Made by a program: the position numbers and the translations under genes
DNA from: Amyloporia xantha
Taxonomy: Eukaryota; Basidiomycota; Agaricomycetes; Polyporales; Adustoporiaceae
NCBI GenBank assembly: GCA_036971615.1
Contig: JAYKKR010000003.1
Coordinates: 1,426,001 to 1,490,000, forward strand
Direction: 5' to 3'
DNA: 64,000 nt
Shown here: one piece after another, positions 20,578 to 32,717 of the stretch
How the letters are laid out: the number at the start of each line of letters is the position of its first letter
Numbering within the stretch: the stretch's first letter is position 1
The notes under the pieces: model-generated
The model's input: the letters and a program-made list of their open reading frames with translations, nothing else
Database searches by the model: none
Told to the model about the DNA's origin: nothing

Positions 20578-23500
20578 TCAAATGTAGAACATGCTTTCGC
20601 TCAGATCTGGATGAACGCCTGACCCCCACGTCGCCTTCGCTTCCTGAAATATGCGTTCTTTATCTTCATCGCTGAGGCGCGCCTTCCCCTTTCCCTTGCC
20701 GCCTCGGGTTGCTGACCGCACAGCTGGAGAATTCATCAAGGCGTTCAGGTAGAACCTTGCCCTCTCGCACGCCAGGTCAGCGTAATACGCCGCAGGAACC
20801 AAGCTGACTGCCTTGGTTGCTCGAGCGTAGAGGTAGCTCGCCACGTGGGTACCTTGCTGCAGTGTGTCTGCGTCGTAGTGGAAGTCGTCATACACCACGA
20901 AATAATGGGTTGGGCGAACTTGCCCCTGCAGGCCGGCATGTGCCTGTAATATAAATTGAGTGTCAGCCGACCGCTTCTCGAAGGGCAAACGAACAATTAA
21001 GATGCACCTGAAGATAGTAGTCGTGATGGTACACGTCGGTGATGCCTTTGTCTACAATGGTTCCCGGTAACGTGTTTCCGTTCCTGGTTGCATCTTTAGA
21101 ATTTGTAGGATAGAACCGGGCATGATGGCGTTTTCCGCAAACAACGATCGTCATTTTAGGGGAATAATCCTTCTTCGGTGAGATTATCTTGAAAGCATCG
21201 CGAATCAAGGGAAGCTCGTCGCTCAATACTAGATGGTACTGCCCCTGGGTTGTTCACATAATTTCAGAATAAGACAATGCCAGATATTTCTCAGGCGTAC
21301 CTCCGAGACACCATCGCGATATATGAGAATTCTATCTGGCAAGCGGCCATTTCTTTTCTGATAAAGCTGCAGCCGCTCAATGATCATCTGAGTAAGGTCC
21401 TTGACCATCTAGAGGGAGAAAAAACCGATCAGAACATTGGCATGTGCTGTCAACCGAAAGCGACACACCTCTCTGGAGTCTTTCCCTCGATCTGGCTTCT
21501 GGACGGACAGACTGACTGGGAATTGCACAAACTGATTGTCGACACTAGCAACCACTGCCGCGATAGATGGTGCACCCGCCATACTCAATGGTCCCGGGGT
21601 GAGTCACGTCGATGCCAACCATCATGGTCTCCATGTTTGTCAACCAGCTCAACGCTTCGGAATCCACCAGGTGATTCGTGCCACCCAGTTTCGCATTGAG
21701 CTTGAGAGTAACATTCGAGAAGTACTGGTCCTGTCTCTGCGGCCCTTTAGGATCGCCTGGCTTACTTCTCGCCGCCTTCATTAACATGTGCAGAGTGTGG
21801 ACGCCAAGCTGTACGTCACAGAGCTGCTTGATCCCGGGGTAGATAAAATTGTCGACATTGGAGAGAAGCACCAGAACGAAGCTCGGCTTTCGTCCGCTTT
21901 CCAAATTGAGGTCCTTCTCGAGCGTCCGTTTGATCTGGTCAAGGGCCTCCTGCCGGTTCGGATCTGCGGGGGGATTTCTCTGATCTGGAGGTGGCAAGCG
22001 CGTGGTCATGATCTTTGAAGGAGTCGCCGGTATCGTCATACCACTCGACCTGCACTTCTTCACGAATGTACCGAGGAATTCGTTAAGAGCAGGATCCTCA
22101 GCGCCATTAAACTCATTGTCTCCACCATCCTGAACGATCATGACCGCCCAACTCTTTACGACGGCTCCAGAGTGGAGTTTGACGTTAACAATATTCCAGC
22201 TACCGTCCTTGACACCAACTTGTTTGCCCCTGTACGAAACTTGAGGTGCTGGAAGGACTCGACTGGGGATGACAGTCATGTTCGGGTCGACTGTTATCCC
22301 GAAACCTTCGAGAGGAGCAGCAAGAGCATCAGGTCTCAACCCTAAGTCCAAAAGGCCTCGTTCAACAATACTCTGTGCATTGGACGCGGGCGGCTTGCAT
22401 GCATACTTGATCATTTGCGCAGTCTCTCGGGCATTCAATTTGCCGTACAATTGACCAGGGAAGATCTCGCACAACTCCGCAGGGACGTAGACCGTCTTCG
22501 ATTTATCGCCCAAGTCGACCACGGGTAGATCTTTGGCGTGTTTGAGAGTGATATTATATTCTGTTACGATCAGCATCCGCGATCAATATACGGAAGGGAG
22601 ACATGTGAAAACACACGCACCACGCCTGAAGTACTCTTCCACGGTGACAGTCCCCCCGAGTTTTTCACACTTGAACTTTGCTTGACGTGCAGTCTGGTTC
22701 GAGATACGGAATATCGCCTTCTTCTTCGTGTACCCTAAATAAGTAGTTGCGACTTTGAGGTTCTGTACAAATTTCTCCGGTATTCCTCCGGAAGTTTGTT
22801 TTTGAAATGCGAACATTGCAGCCGCCAGATTCCCAGGAACATAGAATGCACTCATGCAGACATTCACATTGAGCATAACCTGCTTGAAGTTCGGACGGAC
22901 CGAAATGAAGAAGCCTTTCCAAGCCTCCACGCCAAGACCAAGATTCAGCGGCGGAGACGAAATGGGAAAGAAGTAACGATTCTGGTTAACCGTAAAGCCT
23001 GTCTTATTTGCATGTTGTTGCATAACAAGGTTCAGTGCGGAGATTAACGGCTGTGAGTCGTAGGCATTGGGTTGATCGCGGCCGCTCAGATACCTGCGCT
23101 AGTCAGTGAGCAGAAGGACCATCAACTACACCACATATGCAACGTACTGTATCAAATCTTCTGTGTGTAACTTGCGGTCCAAACTGATATCAACGGTAAA
23201 AATCGGACTATGTTCGGATGGTCCGGCTTCTCCATGTTCATAGTATTGAATCGCAACCGCAAATGGCTGAGGCAACTCCTTTGCGGAGACAATGCGCTGA
23301 CTCCGGTCGTGAGCAGTATGACCCACATGGAGCTTATATTGCTCGTGTTGTTCAAGAAGGAAGAAGATACGCCCCTTCCGTTCAGCGAGAGCTACGCCCT
23401 CACCCTTAGGCTTGGGCGAGATGGAAACTTTGTAGTCATAGATGTCGTATTTAGGGAGTCTGACAGCGAAGAAGTTTGCTCGGAGGGTCTGCTCCTTGCC

Positions 23501-24043
23501 CAACCTGCCGTAGCCCGGACGTAGCGGCATTTCGTCACGTATCTCCAATTGTTTGAAAGAATCAATGAGCTCATCCGTAGTTGATAGACGATCGTCAATT
23601 TGGGGAGGGGTCCCGGCGACGAAGATCTCCGCAGCGCTGTGGTCACTACGAAGTCCTCCGCCTCCTTGATGCACTCCATGACCTTGAAATCCGCCTCTCC
23701 GTGAGTCTGCGGGGCGGCCACGCCTATCACGACCTCCAACGCCAGGGCCAATGCTGGGCCTGACGTTCGAGGCTGCAGGACTCGCGGACGCACCGTGACT
23801 TCCTCCTCCCGTGTTGCTTCCCGGTGAATTATCCGTTGGCCCTCGAGGGGTAGCAGAGAACGCTCTGCTTCCACGCCCTCTATTGCCACGTCCAACATCG
23901 GATCCGGCGCTAGAGGGCGCAGGGTCTTCGCGTTCTCTGCTACCTTCCTTGGTGTTATTTCCCCGGGCCCTTGAGCTACTGGTAGCAGACTCGCGGAGAG
24001 AGCTGCTTGGATTGTTTCCTGGACCGCTCATTATGACAGACAA
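20578..24043 (-). pseudogene. Argonaute 1 (QDE-2-like), frameshifted in PIWI
   Basis: The N-terminus is Ser/Gly/Arg-rich with RG-type motifs. The N and linker domains follow (about 23600-23157), then the L2/PAZ region (about 23098-22612) and MID/PIWI (22576-20578). Recognisable PIWI parts are MMVGIDVTHPG (first catalytic Asp), IYRDGVSE (second Asp), and RPTHYFVV (catalytic His); the protein ends in SMFYI, the Ago C-terminus. Right after VTHPG the reading frame breaks: a run of four C on the minus strand (21596-21599) has one base more than needed. The next frame then continues perfectly as PLSMAGAPSIAAVVASVD. No intron can explain this. Translation would stop at 21545 and lose most of PIWI. 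Either this is a very young pseudogene or the base is a sequencing error in a homopolymer; everything else looks intact. It is a tandem paralogue of the gene at 24611. Confidence 0.85.
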
Positions 24044-24610
24044 TGTAACAGAATGAAGTCTTTGGCAAAATGAAGAACTGCGGTGGGGTGTGTATAAAAT
24101 CCGTGAGGCGTGAAAAGTTCAATGTTCAGGTTACACCGTTGGTGCTGCGCGTCAGCTGCGCCGCAGACTGTACTACTGTAGGGGAGCGCCTGACCTAACC
24201 CTAATCCTAAATTTACATCACCGTCTACTCTTCACTGGAGATTCCATCATATTTCTTAGACAAGATCAGCTTTCAAATGATTAGTATGTTTCACCATCAA
24301 TTGCAAGGGGGCTCACTTCATCATCTTTCAAAGAGGGATTGACAGACGAATAGATTTTTACCAATCTGGAAATATATGGAAGGGGAAAGATACAAGCTTC
24401 AGGTCCGAATCGATCAAGAACCTGTATGCTTAAAGTTCTTCCTTGCCATCCTCAGCACGGAGTTTCTAGTCTTATTCGCGGACTTCACACATGAATAGCA
24501 TAATCATAATAGTCATTCCGACCATGTCACACGATCCACTAGTTACTTGTACACTACCTTACAGCCTCTTACAGCTACGAAAATCACAGAATACACACGT
24601 AACATCTCAA
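24044..24610. other. Spacer between Argonaute 1 and Argonaute 2
   Basis: Holds the upstream region of Argonaute 1 and the 3' end of Argonaute 2, both on the minus strand. No coding sequence is supported. Confidence 0.5.
24194..24210 (-). promoter_or_regulatory. Telomere-like CCTAACCCTAATCCTAA motif upstream of Argonaute 1
   Basis: Three imperfect C-strand telomere repeats lie about 150 bp upstream of the ATG at 24043. In fungi such short interstitial motifs can be binding sites for Myb-type telomere-repeat factors. A regulatory role is inference. Confidence 0.3.
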
Positions 24611-27600
24611 CTAGATATAGAACATACTCTCCTTCAAGTCCGCATGGACACCATTGCCCCATTGCCTCATTGCCTCCTGGAAGACGCGCACTTTCTCTTC
24701 TTCTTCAGTGCGACCTCTGCTTCTACCGCCGGCGGATGACTGCTCATCGGCCATATTGAGAAGGGCATTCAGATAGAATCTCGCTCTCTCGCATGCCAGG
24801 TCCGCATAGTACGCCGCCGGTACCAGACTTACCGCCTTTGTCGCACGTGCATAAAGATAGCTCACTGTATGCGTACCTTGCTGCAAAGTGTCCGCATCGA
24901 AATGGAAGTTGTCATAGGCGACGAAATAATGCGTGGGCCGAACTTGCCCCTGCAATCCCTGATGGGCCTGTAAAAGTACCATAATATCAGTTAGACACAC
25001 AACGGGCATCGCTCAGCACACATACACACCTGCAAATAGTAGTCGAAATTGTATACCGTCGTTACTCCCTTGTCAACCACTGTCCCGGGAAGCGTGTTGC
25101 CATTCCTCGAGGCGTCCTTGGAATCGGTGGGGTAGAAACGCGCATGGTGTCGCTTTCCGCACACCAAAATCGTCAGCTTGGGATTGTAAGGGACTTTGGG
25201 CGACACCCTCTTAAACGCGTCCTGGATCCTCGGCAACTCTTCGTCCAGAATCAATTGGTACTGGCCCTGCGAAAATATGTGTCAGTGCGCGTTTCGTCCG
25301 AAAGGAAACACGTAGGCCGACCTCTGAAACTCCATCGCGGTATACAATAATACGATCCGGCAGAGACTTATTCCTCTTTTGATACAGCTGCAAACGTTCG
25401 ATCATCATCTGCGACAAGCTCTCGACCATCTGCGACAGCCATTGAGATCAGCGAGAATGGCAAAGAAGGCAGCGGCGTACCTCTTTCGCATCCTTGTTCC
25501 AGTCTGCCTTTTGTGGCGAGAGACTTGCCGGGAATTGGACGAAGGAGTCGTCCACGCTGGCTACCACGGCGGCGATGGAGGGTGTACCCCTCTGGCTGGA
25601 AGGGCCCGGGTGCGTGACGTCAATCCCTACGATCATCGTCTTCATTTTGGTGAGCCAGTTCATCGACCGTTCGTCTAGCATATGATTAATCCCGCCTAGT
25701 TTCGTATTCACTTTGAGCGCGACGTTAGAAAAGTACTGGTCCTGTTTCTTGGGCTCTCCACGCGCCTTTGTGAGCAGCATGTGGACGGTGTGCATTCCTA
25801 GAATCACATCGCAGAGCCGTTTGATGCCAGGGTAGATGTAATTGTCGACGCCCGATAACAGCACCAAAATAAAGCTCGGCTTGTGGTTACGGTCGAGCCC
25901 CTTGATCAACGTCTGTCTAATTGCCTCGAGCGCATTCTCCCTGTTCCGATCCTGGTTAGCCCGCGGCAGCCGCGGCGTTTGCATGATATTCGGCGCGTCA
26001 GGAACGGTGATCCCGCTCGACGAGCACTTCTGGGCGAACGTCTTCAGAAACGCTATCAGATCAGGATCGGTCGGATTCCTGAACTCGCTCCTGCCTCCGT
26101 CCTGGACGAGGAGCACAGCCCACTTCGCCATGTTTCCTCCACGATGAAACTTCACGTCCAAGATATTCCAACTCCCATCCTTGACGTTCGGTCTTCCCTG
26201 CTTGTAGGTGATGCCCGGGGCAGGGAGAAGCCGAGACGGAATGGTGGACATGTCATTATCGACAGTGATCCCGAAACCGTTCAGGGGATCAGCGACCGCA
26301 TTGGTTCTCAAGCCGAGGTCCGGGAAGCCCTCGTCGCGAATCGCCGTCGCATTGACAGCAGGTGGATTGCAGGCGTATTTTATCATATTCGCCGTCTCTG
26401 TCGGACTGAGCTTCCCGCGGTACGCCTGCCCAGGGAATATGTCACACAACTCCGCAGGTACTAGGTTCGACTTTTGCTTATTGCCAATATCGACCACAGG
26501 CAGATCATTAGCATGCTGAAGTGTGATGTTATACTCTGGAAGGCACGTAAGTAACTGTTTATCCTTCATATGTCATATGACAGCCGTGACACGTACTGCG
26601 CCGGAAGTACTGCTCGACGGTGACCATTCCGCCCAGCTCCTGGCAATCAAACCGGGCTTGACTCGCGGTTTGGTCGGAGATTCGGAAGATCGCCTTCTTT
26701 CTAATGTAACCAAGATGGGTCGTGGCCACCTTCAACTTATCCGCGAATCTGCTCGGCATGCCTCCTCCCGTCTGATTCTGGAACGCTATCATGGCCTGCG
26801 CCAGATTGCCCTGGGAATAGAACGCGGTCATACAGACGTTAACGTTCACCATCAACTGCTTGTACGCCGGTCGGACCGACATGTAGAACCCTCTCCATGC
26901 CTCGACGCCGAGACTGAGCGTCAGCGGCTGAGACGAAGCCCGGAAAAAGTACCGGTTTCGCCCTACACGAATACCGGTGCGGGACGCGTGCTGCTGGACA
27001 ACGAGATTGAGCGCCGACAGCAGCGGCTGCGTATCGTGGTTTTGGAATTCAGGACGGCCCTCCATGTACCTGGAGCAGAATGTTCAGCACGAGGGGCAAC
27101 ACATATCCGCAGGACGTACTGGGTCATGTCATTATTGTCAAGCTCCCGTACGAAGTTGAAATCGACAGTGAAGACCAACGGGTTTTCACGGGGCACCGTC
27201 TCCCCTTCTTCTGTGTACCGAACCTGGATCGAAAGCGGCTGCGGCAGCTTCACCGCTGACACCAGCCGCTGACTGCGGTCGTGAGCGACATGACCCACAT
27301 ACGGCGCATATTGTGGATGCTGCTCCAAAATGTCCATGATACGCGCTCTGCGTTGCGCGCCGGCTTGAGCTTTAGGTGAAATGGCGATTTCATAGTCGTA
27401 GATGACGCGCTTCGTGATCCTCACGGCATAAAAGTTCGCGCGCAGCGTCTGCGGCTTGCCTAACATACCAAAACCCGGACGCAGGGGCATCTCATCACGT
27501 ACCGCCATGCGTTTGAAAGCGCTCACCAGCTGATCGGCGGTCGCCAGGCGATTGTCGACTCGAGCTGGGATGTTGGCCGCGAAGATTTGCGCGGGGCCGC

Positions 27601-27928
27601 CCCCGCGCCCTCCTCCGCCACCGTACCCTCCTGCTCCGCCCCCGCCGCCTCCACGAGCAAAGCCCCCACCACCCCCGCCGCCTCCGCGGGGTCCTCCTTG
27701 TGCGAAACCAGGAGGTCCGCCTCGACCGCGGCCTCTGTCGCCGAATCCCGCACCGGATGAGGCGGTAGAGGCCGCAGGACTGATCCCCGGTGCCACGATA
27801 CCCCTGCCGCCCGCTCCTGCGGGGCTTCCGCGTCCTCCAGCTGGGCTTCCTCTGCCTCCAGCGGGGCTTCCTCTGCCTCCTCCAGGACTTGCTCTTCCGC
27901 GCGCACCGCCTCGGCCGCGATTGCTCAT
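24611..27928 (-). CDS. Argonaute 2 (QDE-2-like), apparently intact
   Basis: It starts MSNRGRGGARGRASPGGG at 27928. The N-terminal ~110 residues are Gly/Arg-rich with repeated GRGSPAG and GGRG, a pattern known to receive arginine methylation. The N domain and linker follow (to about 27058), then L2/PAZ including GVEAWRGFYMSVRPAYKQ, then MID with ILVLLSGVDNYIYPGIKRLC, then PIWI. Catalytic residues are kept: VGIDVTHPGP (Asp), IVYRDGVSEGQ (Asp) and RPTHYFVAYD (His). It ends ESMFYI at 24611. Introns lie near 27058, 26600-26540, 25485-25429, 25325-25265 and 25030-24970, with fitting phases. It should bind small RNAs and cut complementary RNA in quelling-type silencing. Closely similar to Argonaute 1 in sequence and exon layout, so the two arose by tandem duplication. 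Confidence 0.92.
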
Positions 27929-28750
27929 AACGAAGAAAGATATATGGATATGGATATGGATATAAAGATGGTTTGTCGGTTTCACAGCTCTGGCCTCACT
28001 ACGTAGATGATAGACGATAGACGACGGTGGGTCGAAACAAAGACGGGTGGGGTGTGTCAACAGCACCAAACCGCAGCTTAAGTACCTGCGCGGCAAGCGC
28101 GCAATGAGGCCTTGAGGCGGTGCCAATGGAACTGGCTCAGGGCTGGGAACCGCGTGTCTGAACCGCATGCGACAGCGTCAATCAGCAGAAGAGGCATGCA
28201 GGATGGGAGGAAACCGGTCAGCTGCTCTATTGTCCTTGGTTCGTAAGAATAGAAGGCTGGACTTGAGCCTTGCGAACCGAAGAAGACGTAACGAGTCAGA
28301 GATGATCTCCCCCGGAACCATTGAGGCAGTGCCACGTAGCAGCGCGCAGTAAACCTTACCGTCTAAAAGACCCGCTCGCCGCGAATTCCAGTACTCCATA
28401 GGTCAACCTAATGTGTCCCCAGCTCAGAAGGTAAAAAACACAACTTCAGACTCGATGAGACGGCGAGTCTTCAGAAGAGAGAAGCCATACTAATAAGCTA
28501 TAGACCCAATAGGCGGTTACCGTTAGTCCATGGAAAACTCAAAGGAGCACAGCCATCGCTGTCGCCAAATCCGTCCTATAAAGACCGGTGTTTGGACTTG
28601 TTGTGCAAAGGCTTCCAAAAATCCATTTTAGGAAATCAACGCCTGGCGATATTATGCCAATTTTACAGAAGGTCCTACAAAGTCCATGTACACATGTACG
28701 CTTTTCACTTTCTCAATATAATCATCCTCTTCACTTCTCTGCGCCACATC
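27929..28750. other. Upstream region of Argonaute 2 and 3' flank of the second monooxygenase
   Basis: No convincing gene. A pair of GGATATGGATAT-type repeats (27945-27962) sits right before the Argonaute start on its 5' side. Confidence 0.4.
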
Positions 28751-31719
28751 TTAGCCACTAACATCCGCCGCCTTGACCCACCCATTAACGTTCCCACTCC
28801 CAGAAATGGGCGCAGCATCGTCATGAGCGTCATCATGCGCAGTAGCCTCACTCTCGTCCTCGTCAGGTTTCGGCTTGGTCTCCTGCTTATCGCCCGTGAC
28901 CTCAGGGTACACGCCCCACCCCTGCATAATGAAGAACAGCCTGTGATTTCGATCACCGTCAGTACGAAATGAACGCGCCCAATGCACAACACTACACGCA
29001 CCACCTCAGTCTGTCCAGTCGGAACAGGTGGAACAGCAGCAGCCATATCGCTGTTTGCACATGGATCGTCAGCGCTCCATAATCGATAGGAGCAGATAGG
29101 TCACAAAACTCACTGAGCTCCATGTATGTGAAGAATCCCAGCGCGCCGCCCCGCGCCCCGCGCTTGACGAAGCTCAGGACGTCGACCCACAGCTTCATGT
29201 CCTTCGGAAGGGGCCGTGCATCCCTATCCATCAGGAACGTGAGCAGCATACGCGTATCTGCAAGATCCCAATTCAGTCCTGCAAAACATGTCTGCAAGTG
29301 CAAACCACTATAGAAGCCAACGCACAGATTCCGATATGGCTAGACGACACGAAGCCGGTCAGCATGACGGGAAAGAGTCCAAAATGTATTCTACTCACAA
29401 ATGTCCACTGCACCACGCATGATGAAAATCAGCACAAGGACGTCGTGTATGGCTACCGAAAGATACTCACACAGTCCCAATTGCATTCTGGTATGCCGAG
29501 TTTGTCATCAGCACCGACCAGTCCTCCGTCGCGAAGTTTTGCAGATACAAATTCGGCCTCTACCCGCCATCGCCGTTTATCAGTATCTCTTAACATTCAT
29601 CACACAACCCCGTCCACTCACCTCATACCCCTCCGGGAACAGATCCCCCGGCAAGAACCCCACCTCCGGCTTCTCGAACCCTGTGGCGAACACGACAACA
29701 TCTGCGGGGAACTGCCCGCGCCCCCACGTCAGAAACGAACTTGGGTACTCCAGACGTGGACACGCACCTCCTTCACTTCACCTTCGTCTCCCGGCCGACT
29801 CTGCCGCCCGCGCACGCTCACGCGCACGCCGCCCCGCGTGAGCGCTTGCGTGTCCCCGCGGACGTAGCGGCACTTCCCTGCGCGCACATGGCGCAGGAAC
29901 TCGTCGTTCACCACCTGCGTTCCCGACGCGCCATCGCATCCACAAACACAGAGACATGGACATGAATAAAAGCGTAGGCGGTTATCCCCGTCAGTCGTCG
30001 TCGACAAGGCACATGAATCCAAAGAAACCCCACCGGCGTCCCTTCGAAGATCCCCACATGGGCCGGCGTCAGATCCTCCACGCCACGGTAGTTCCACGCC
30101 GTGATGACCTTCTCCCACAGGAAGCTGTGCATGCGCATCCGCGGGGTCAGCTCATAGATCATGCGACATCCAAGCCCGCGAATATGGACCGCGGAATATG
30201 GAACCACACATACCTCAGCGGCATCTCCCGCCCAAATGGTTGCGCAGAGATCAGCGTATCGAGGACAATGTTCCTCGGGATGATCCACTGCACCCGACAC
30301 ACGCATTAGCGACTGACCACATGCACGCACGTCGCGCAACACGCAATATAGGACACGGAGAACCATCACGCACCTTATCATCTCGCGCAATGATGATACA
30401 CTCCCCTTCCCTCGCGCCCCGTGCCAGCGCCGTCTCGACCGCCTCCACCCCGCTCGCCCCGCTCCCGATCACGACAATGCGCTTCCCTGCCAGATCTGCA
30501 TCGTCCAGCTCCGAGGAGTGCAGCAGCACCCCCGCAAACGTCTCCTCGTCCCCGTGCCCGTCCCCGCCGTTGCGCGTCGTCTTCTTGTCCTTACCCCCGC
30601 TCTTCTTCTTTTTCTCCCCTCCGCCCCGAGCGCGGGGATATGGCTCCGGCGTGTTCGATTTCTCCGACTTTGTCTTGCCGTTTGTACCTTCGCCCTTCTC
30701 AGTGTCTTCACCTCCCCTTCCGCCCTCTTCCTCTCCCCCGTCATACTCTCCTCCTTCCGCTTCTGTACCACGTCCTTCGCGGGCATTCCCGGCATCCCAA
30801 TCCAACGCGGAGGGCCACACGTCCCCACAGTCACCACCACCGCGTCAAATACGCCTTCCTCATCATTCACGACCCATCGCGCGTGGCCGAGCTTGTGTGG
30901 ATCGAGCTCGTCTGAGCAGTGGGATATGTGCGTGAAATAGAGACAGTCAGCCACGGACCTCGACATCTAGATAGGAGCGCACGCACCGTCGTCAACACCC
31001 TCGAGCTCCTCCCGCCCTGCGCGCCGCACGGCCGTGACGCGTGTCTCGAGACGCGTGCGTCGCTCGAGGTCGTACTCACGCCATACTCTGTGAATCTCTG
31101 CAACGGCCAATGAACGAGCTCAGCCCCGGCGACTTGAGCGGAGGAAAGGGCACTCACCAGCAAGGATCTCGTCCCGCTGGGGGAATCCGTGTTTCCAGAC
31201 GACTGCGGGGTGGAAACGGTATAGCATTGAGTTGAGCTGCAGCCCCGAGGAGGCGTTCACGTGTGCCCAGATACCGCCTGGGGAGAAAGAAGGGGTATTA
31301 ACGTGTAGACAAGGAAGAAGCGCGGGAGACGACTCACCGACACGATCTGCTTGCTCGAAGATAACGACATCGAACCCGTGGGCCACGGCATGTGCGGCAG
31401 TGCTGACCCCGGTGAGGCCTGCACCGATGATGGCGATGCGGCCGCGGGGGTTACTGGGAGCGTTTGTGGGTGGGGGAGGCTGGATGAGGAAAGTGAGTGG
31501 GCGCAGCACGCATGCATGCGTCGAGGATAGATCGTAGGACTCACGGGCTTGAAGAGCCAGACGATGAAGAGCTGGGAGATAATGTAGAGGCTATCGAAGA
31601 GGAAGCGGATAAGTCTGAACGGGGAGAGGAGCGTAGGGAGATCGGCGTGTCGCGCAGCGGTGAGGGTGGTGTGTGTATAGGTGGCGACGTTGTCGCGCTC
31701 CGCAGAGAGGACAGGCATG
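28751..31719 (-). CDS. Membrane-anchored flavin-binding monooxygenase
   Basis: It begins MPVLSAERDNVAT at 31719. A hydrophobic segment (FLFDSLYIISQLFIVWLF, residues about 37-54) predicts an N-terminal membrane anchor. After an intron comes the FAD motif GRIAIIGAGLTGVSTAAH, then GGIWAHVNASSGLQLNS, EYDLERRTRLETRV, VGTCGPPRWIGMPGMPA and FAGVLLHSSEL, close to FxGxxxHxxxW but with Leu last. RIVVIGSGASGVEA is the NADPH motif. WIIPRNIVLDTLI, VVVFATGFEKPEVGFLPGD and a hydrophobic C-terminal part follow; it ends WVKAADVSG at 28751. About 30500-30800 encodes a Glu/Lys/Gly-rich insert between two conserved segments, where an intron or a frame change is needed, so that exon boundary is uncertain. The relation to the monooxygenase at 17811 is distant. 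Confidence 0.8.
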
Positions 31720-32717
31720 CTTGGCGGGCGAAGAGAGGCGTTGTCAGCGCGCGGGAGTGAGGAAGGCAAAGAGGAGGTATACCTGACAGCAAAGGGTGCG
31801 CGCAGAGTGTTTGTGAGTCTGTGAAATGCGTGTGCGAGAGAGTTATGAAGGGCGGCGAAGAGAATAAGGGAGAGGACGATGGTCTGATAGGTAGGCAGCA
31901 CGCGTGGGGCCGGATAATTTAACGAAGACGGTGCGCACCGATGTGGACACGGGATCAGACGCGCGATGGAGAAACGAGCGAGGAGCACGCACCGTGATGA
32001 GCATAGATATGTGGTCAGTGCGCGTGTGTGTCTCCTGCGTAGCAAGCTGAGTTGTCGAATATATTTCCTTGTAATGGAGGAGGAAGAGAACACGACTGCG
32101 ACTGTCTGTTGGACATCCCACCGCGCATAGAGCTCTGCCTCTTGCGTGCGTGCACTGACGTCATGCATGACACCCCGCGCATCATGCCCGACGCGTGACG
32201 TCACCGACGCGTCTTGGCACTGCGGGGCACAGACCGCAACTCGTGCCTAGAGGCTAGCCCTGAGATTGAAACATTGATGGCACCGAGGCCCGAACCTGGG
32301 GAAATCCTGCTCCCGGACGCCGTTGGGTGTCCGCGACCTGGGGGTGTGCCGACCGAGAGCGCAAGGAACGCCTGCCTCGACATGCACTGCGTGTCCGGAC
32401 TCAAGGAAGTCTCTGGAGAAAAGGGAAAATAAGAAGAGGTGAGGGCGGGTCGGGAGCGGGATGCAGTCTGTATGCGCAAATGGGGAGTCTGGAGATGATG
32501 GAGGTAGCAGATCAAGATGCAATCGTAACGTCGTCAGGAATCTTGTTCCGCTCATAGCCGCCACTAAGGAGATCGCCGATCTCGCAATGAATGACGTCAC
32601 GCGTGTGGGGGATCACCCGCGTTCGAATTCGCGTGTCATCTCTGTTCTCAACGACCGTCGTCGACCATCGCTCACACCGAACCCGCGCCTGCTACAGACC
32701 GCCCTCGCACACACAGC
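31720..32717. other. Divergent intergenic region
   Basis: Lies between the monooxygenase (-) and the SigF-like gene (+) and probably holds both promoters. Two copies of GTGACGTCA/TGACGTCA-like CRE sites are near 32156 and 32592. No gene supported. Confidence 0.4.

Noticed and set aside
27552..27965. 137-codon Pro-rich frame on the plus strand
   Set aside because: It is the complement of the Gly/Arg-rich N-terminus of Argonaute 2.
32290..32360. ~73-nt minus-strand segment with GGCAC...GTGCC ends and GGTTCGGGCC
   Set aside because: Only the outer five pairs match; D and anticodon arms fail, so it is not a tRNA gene.
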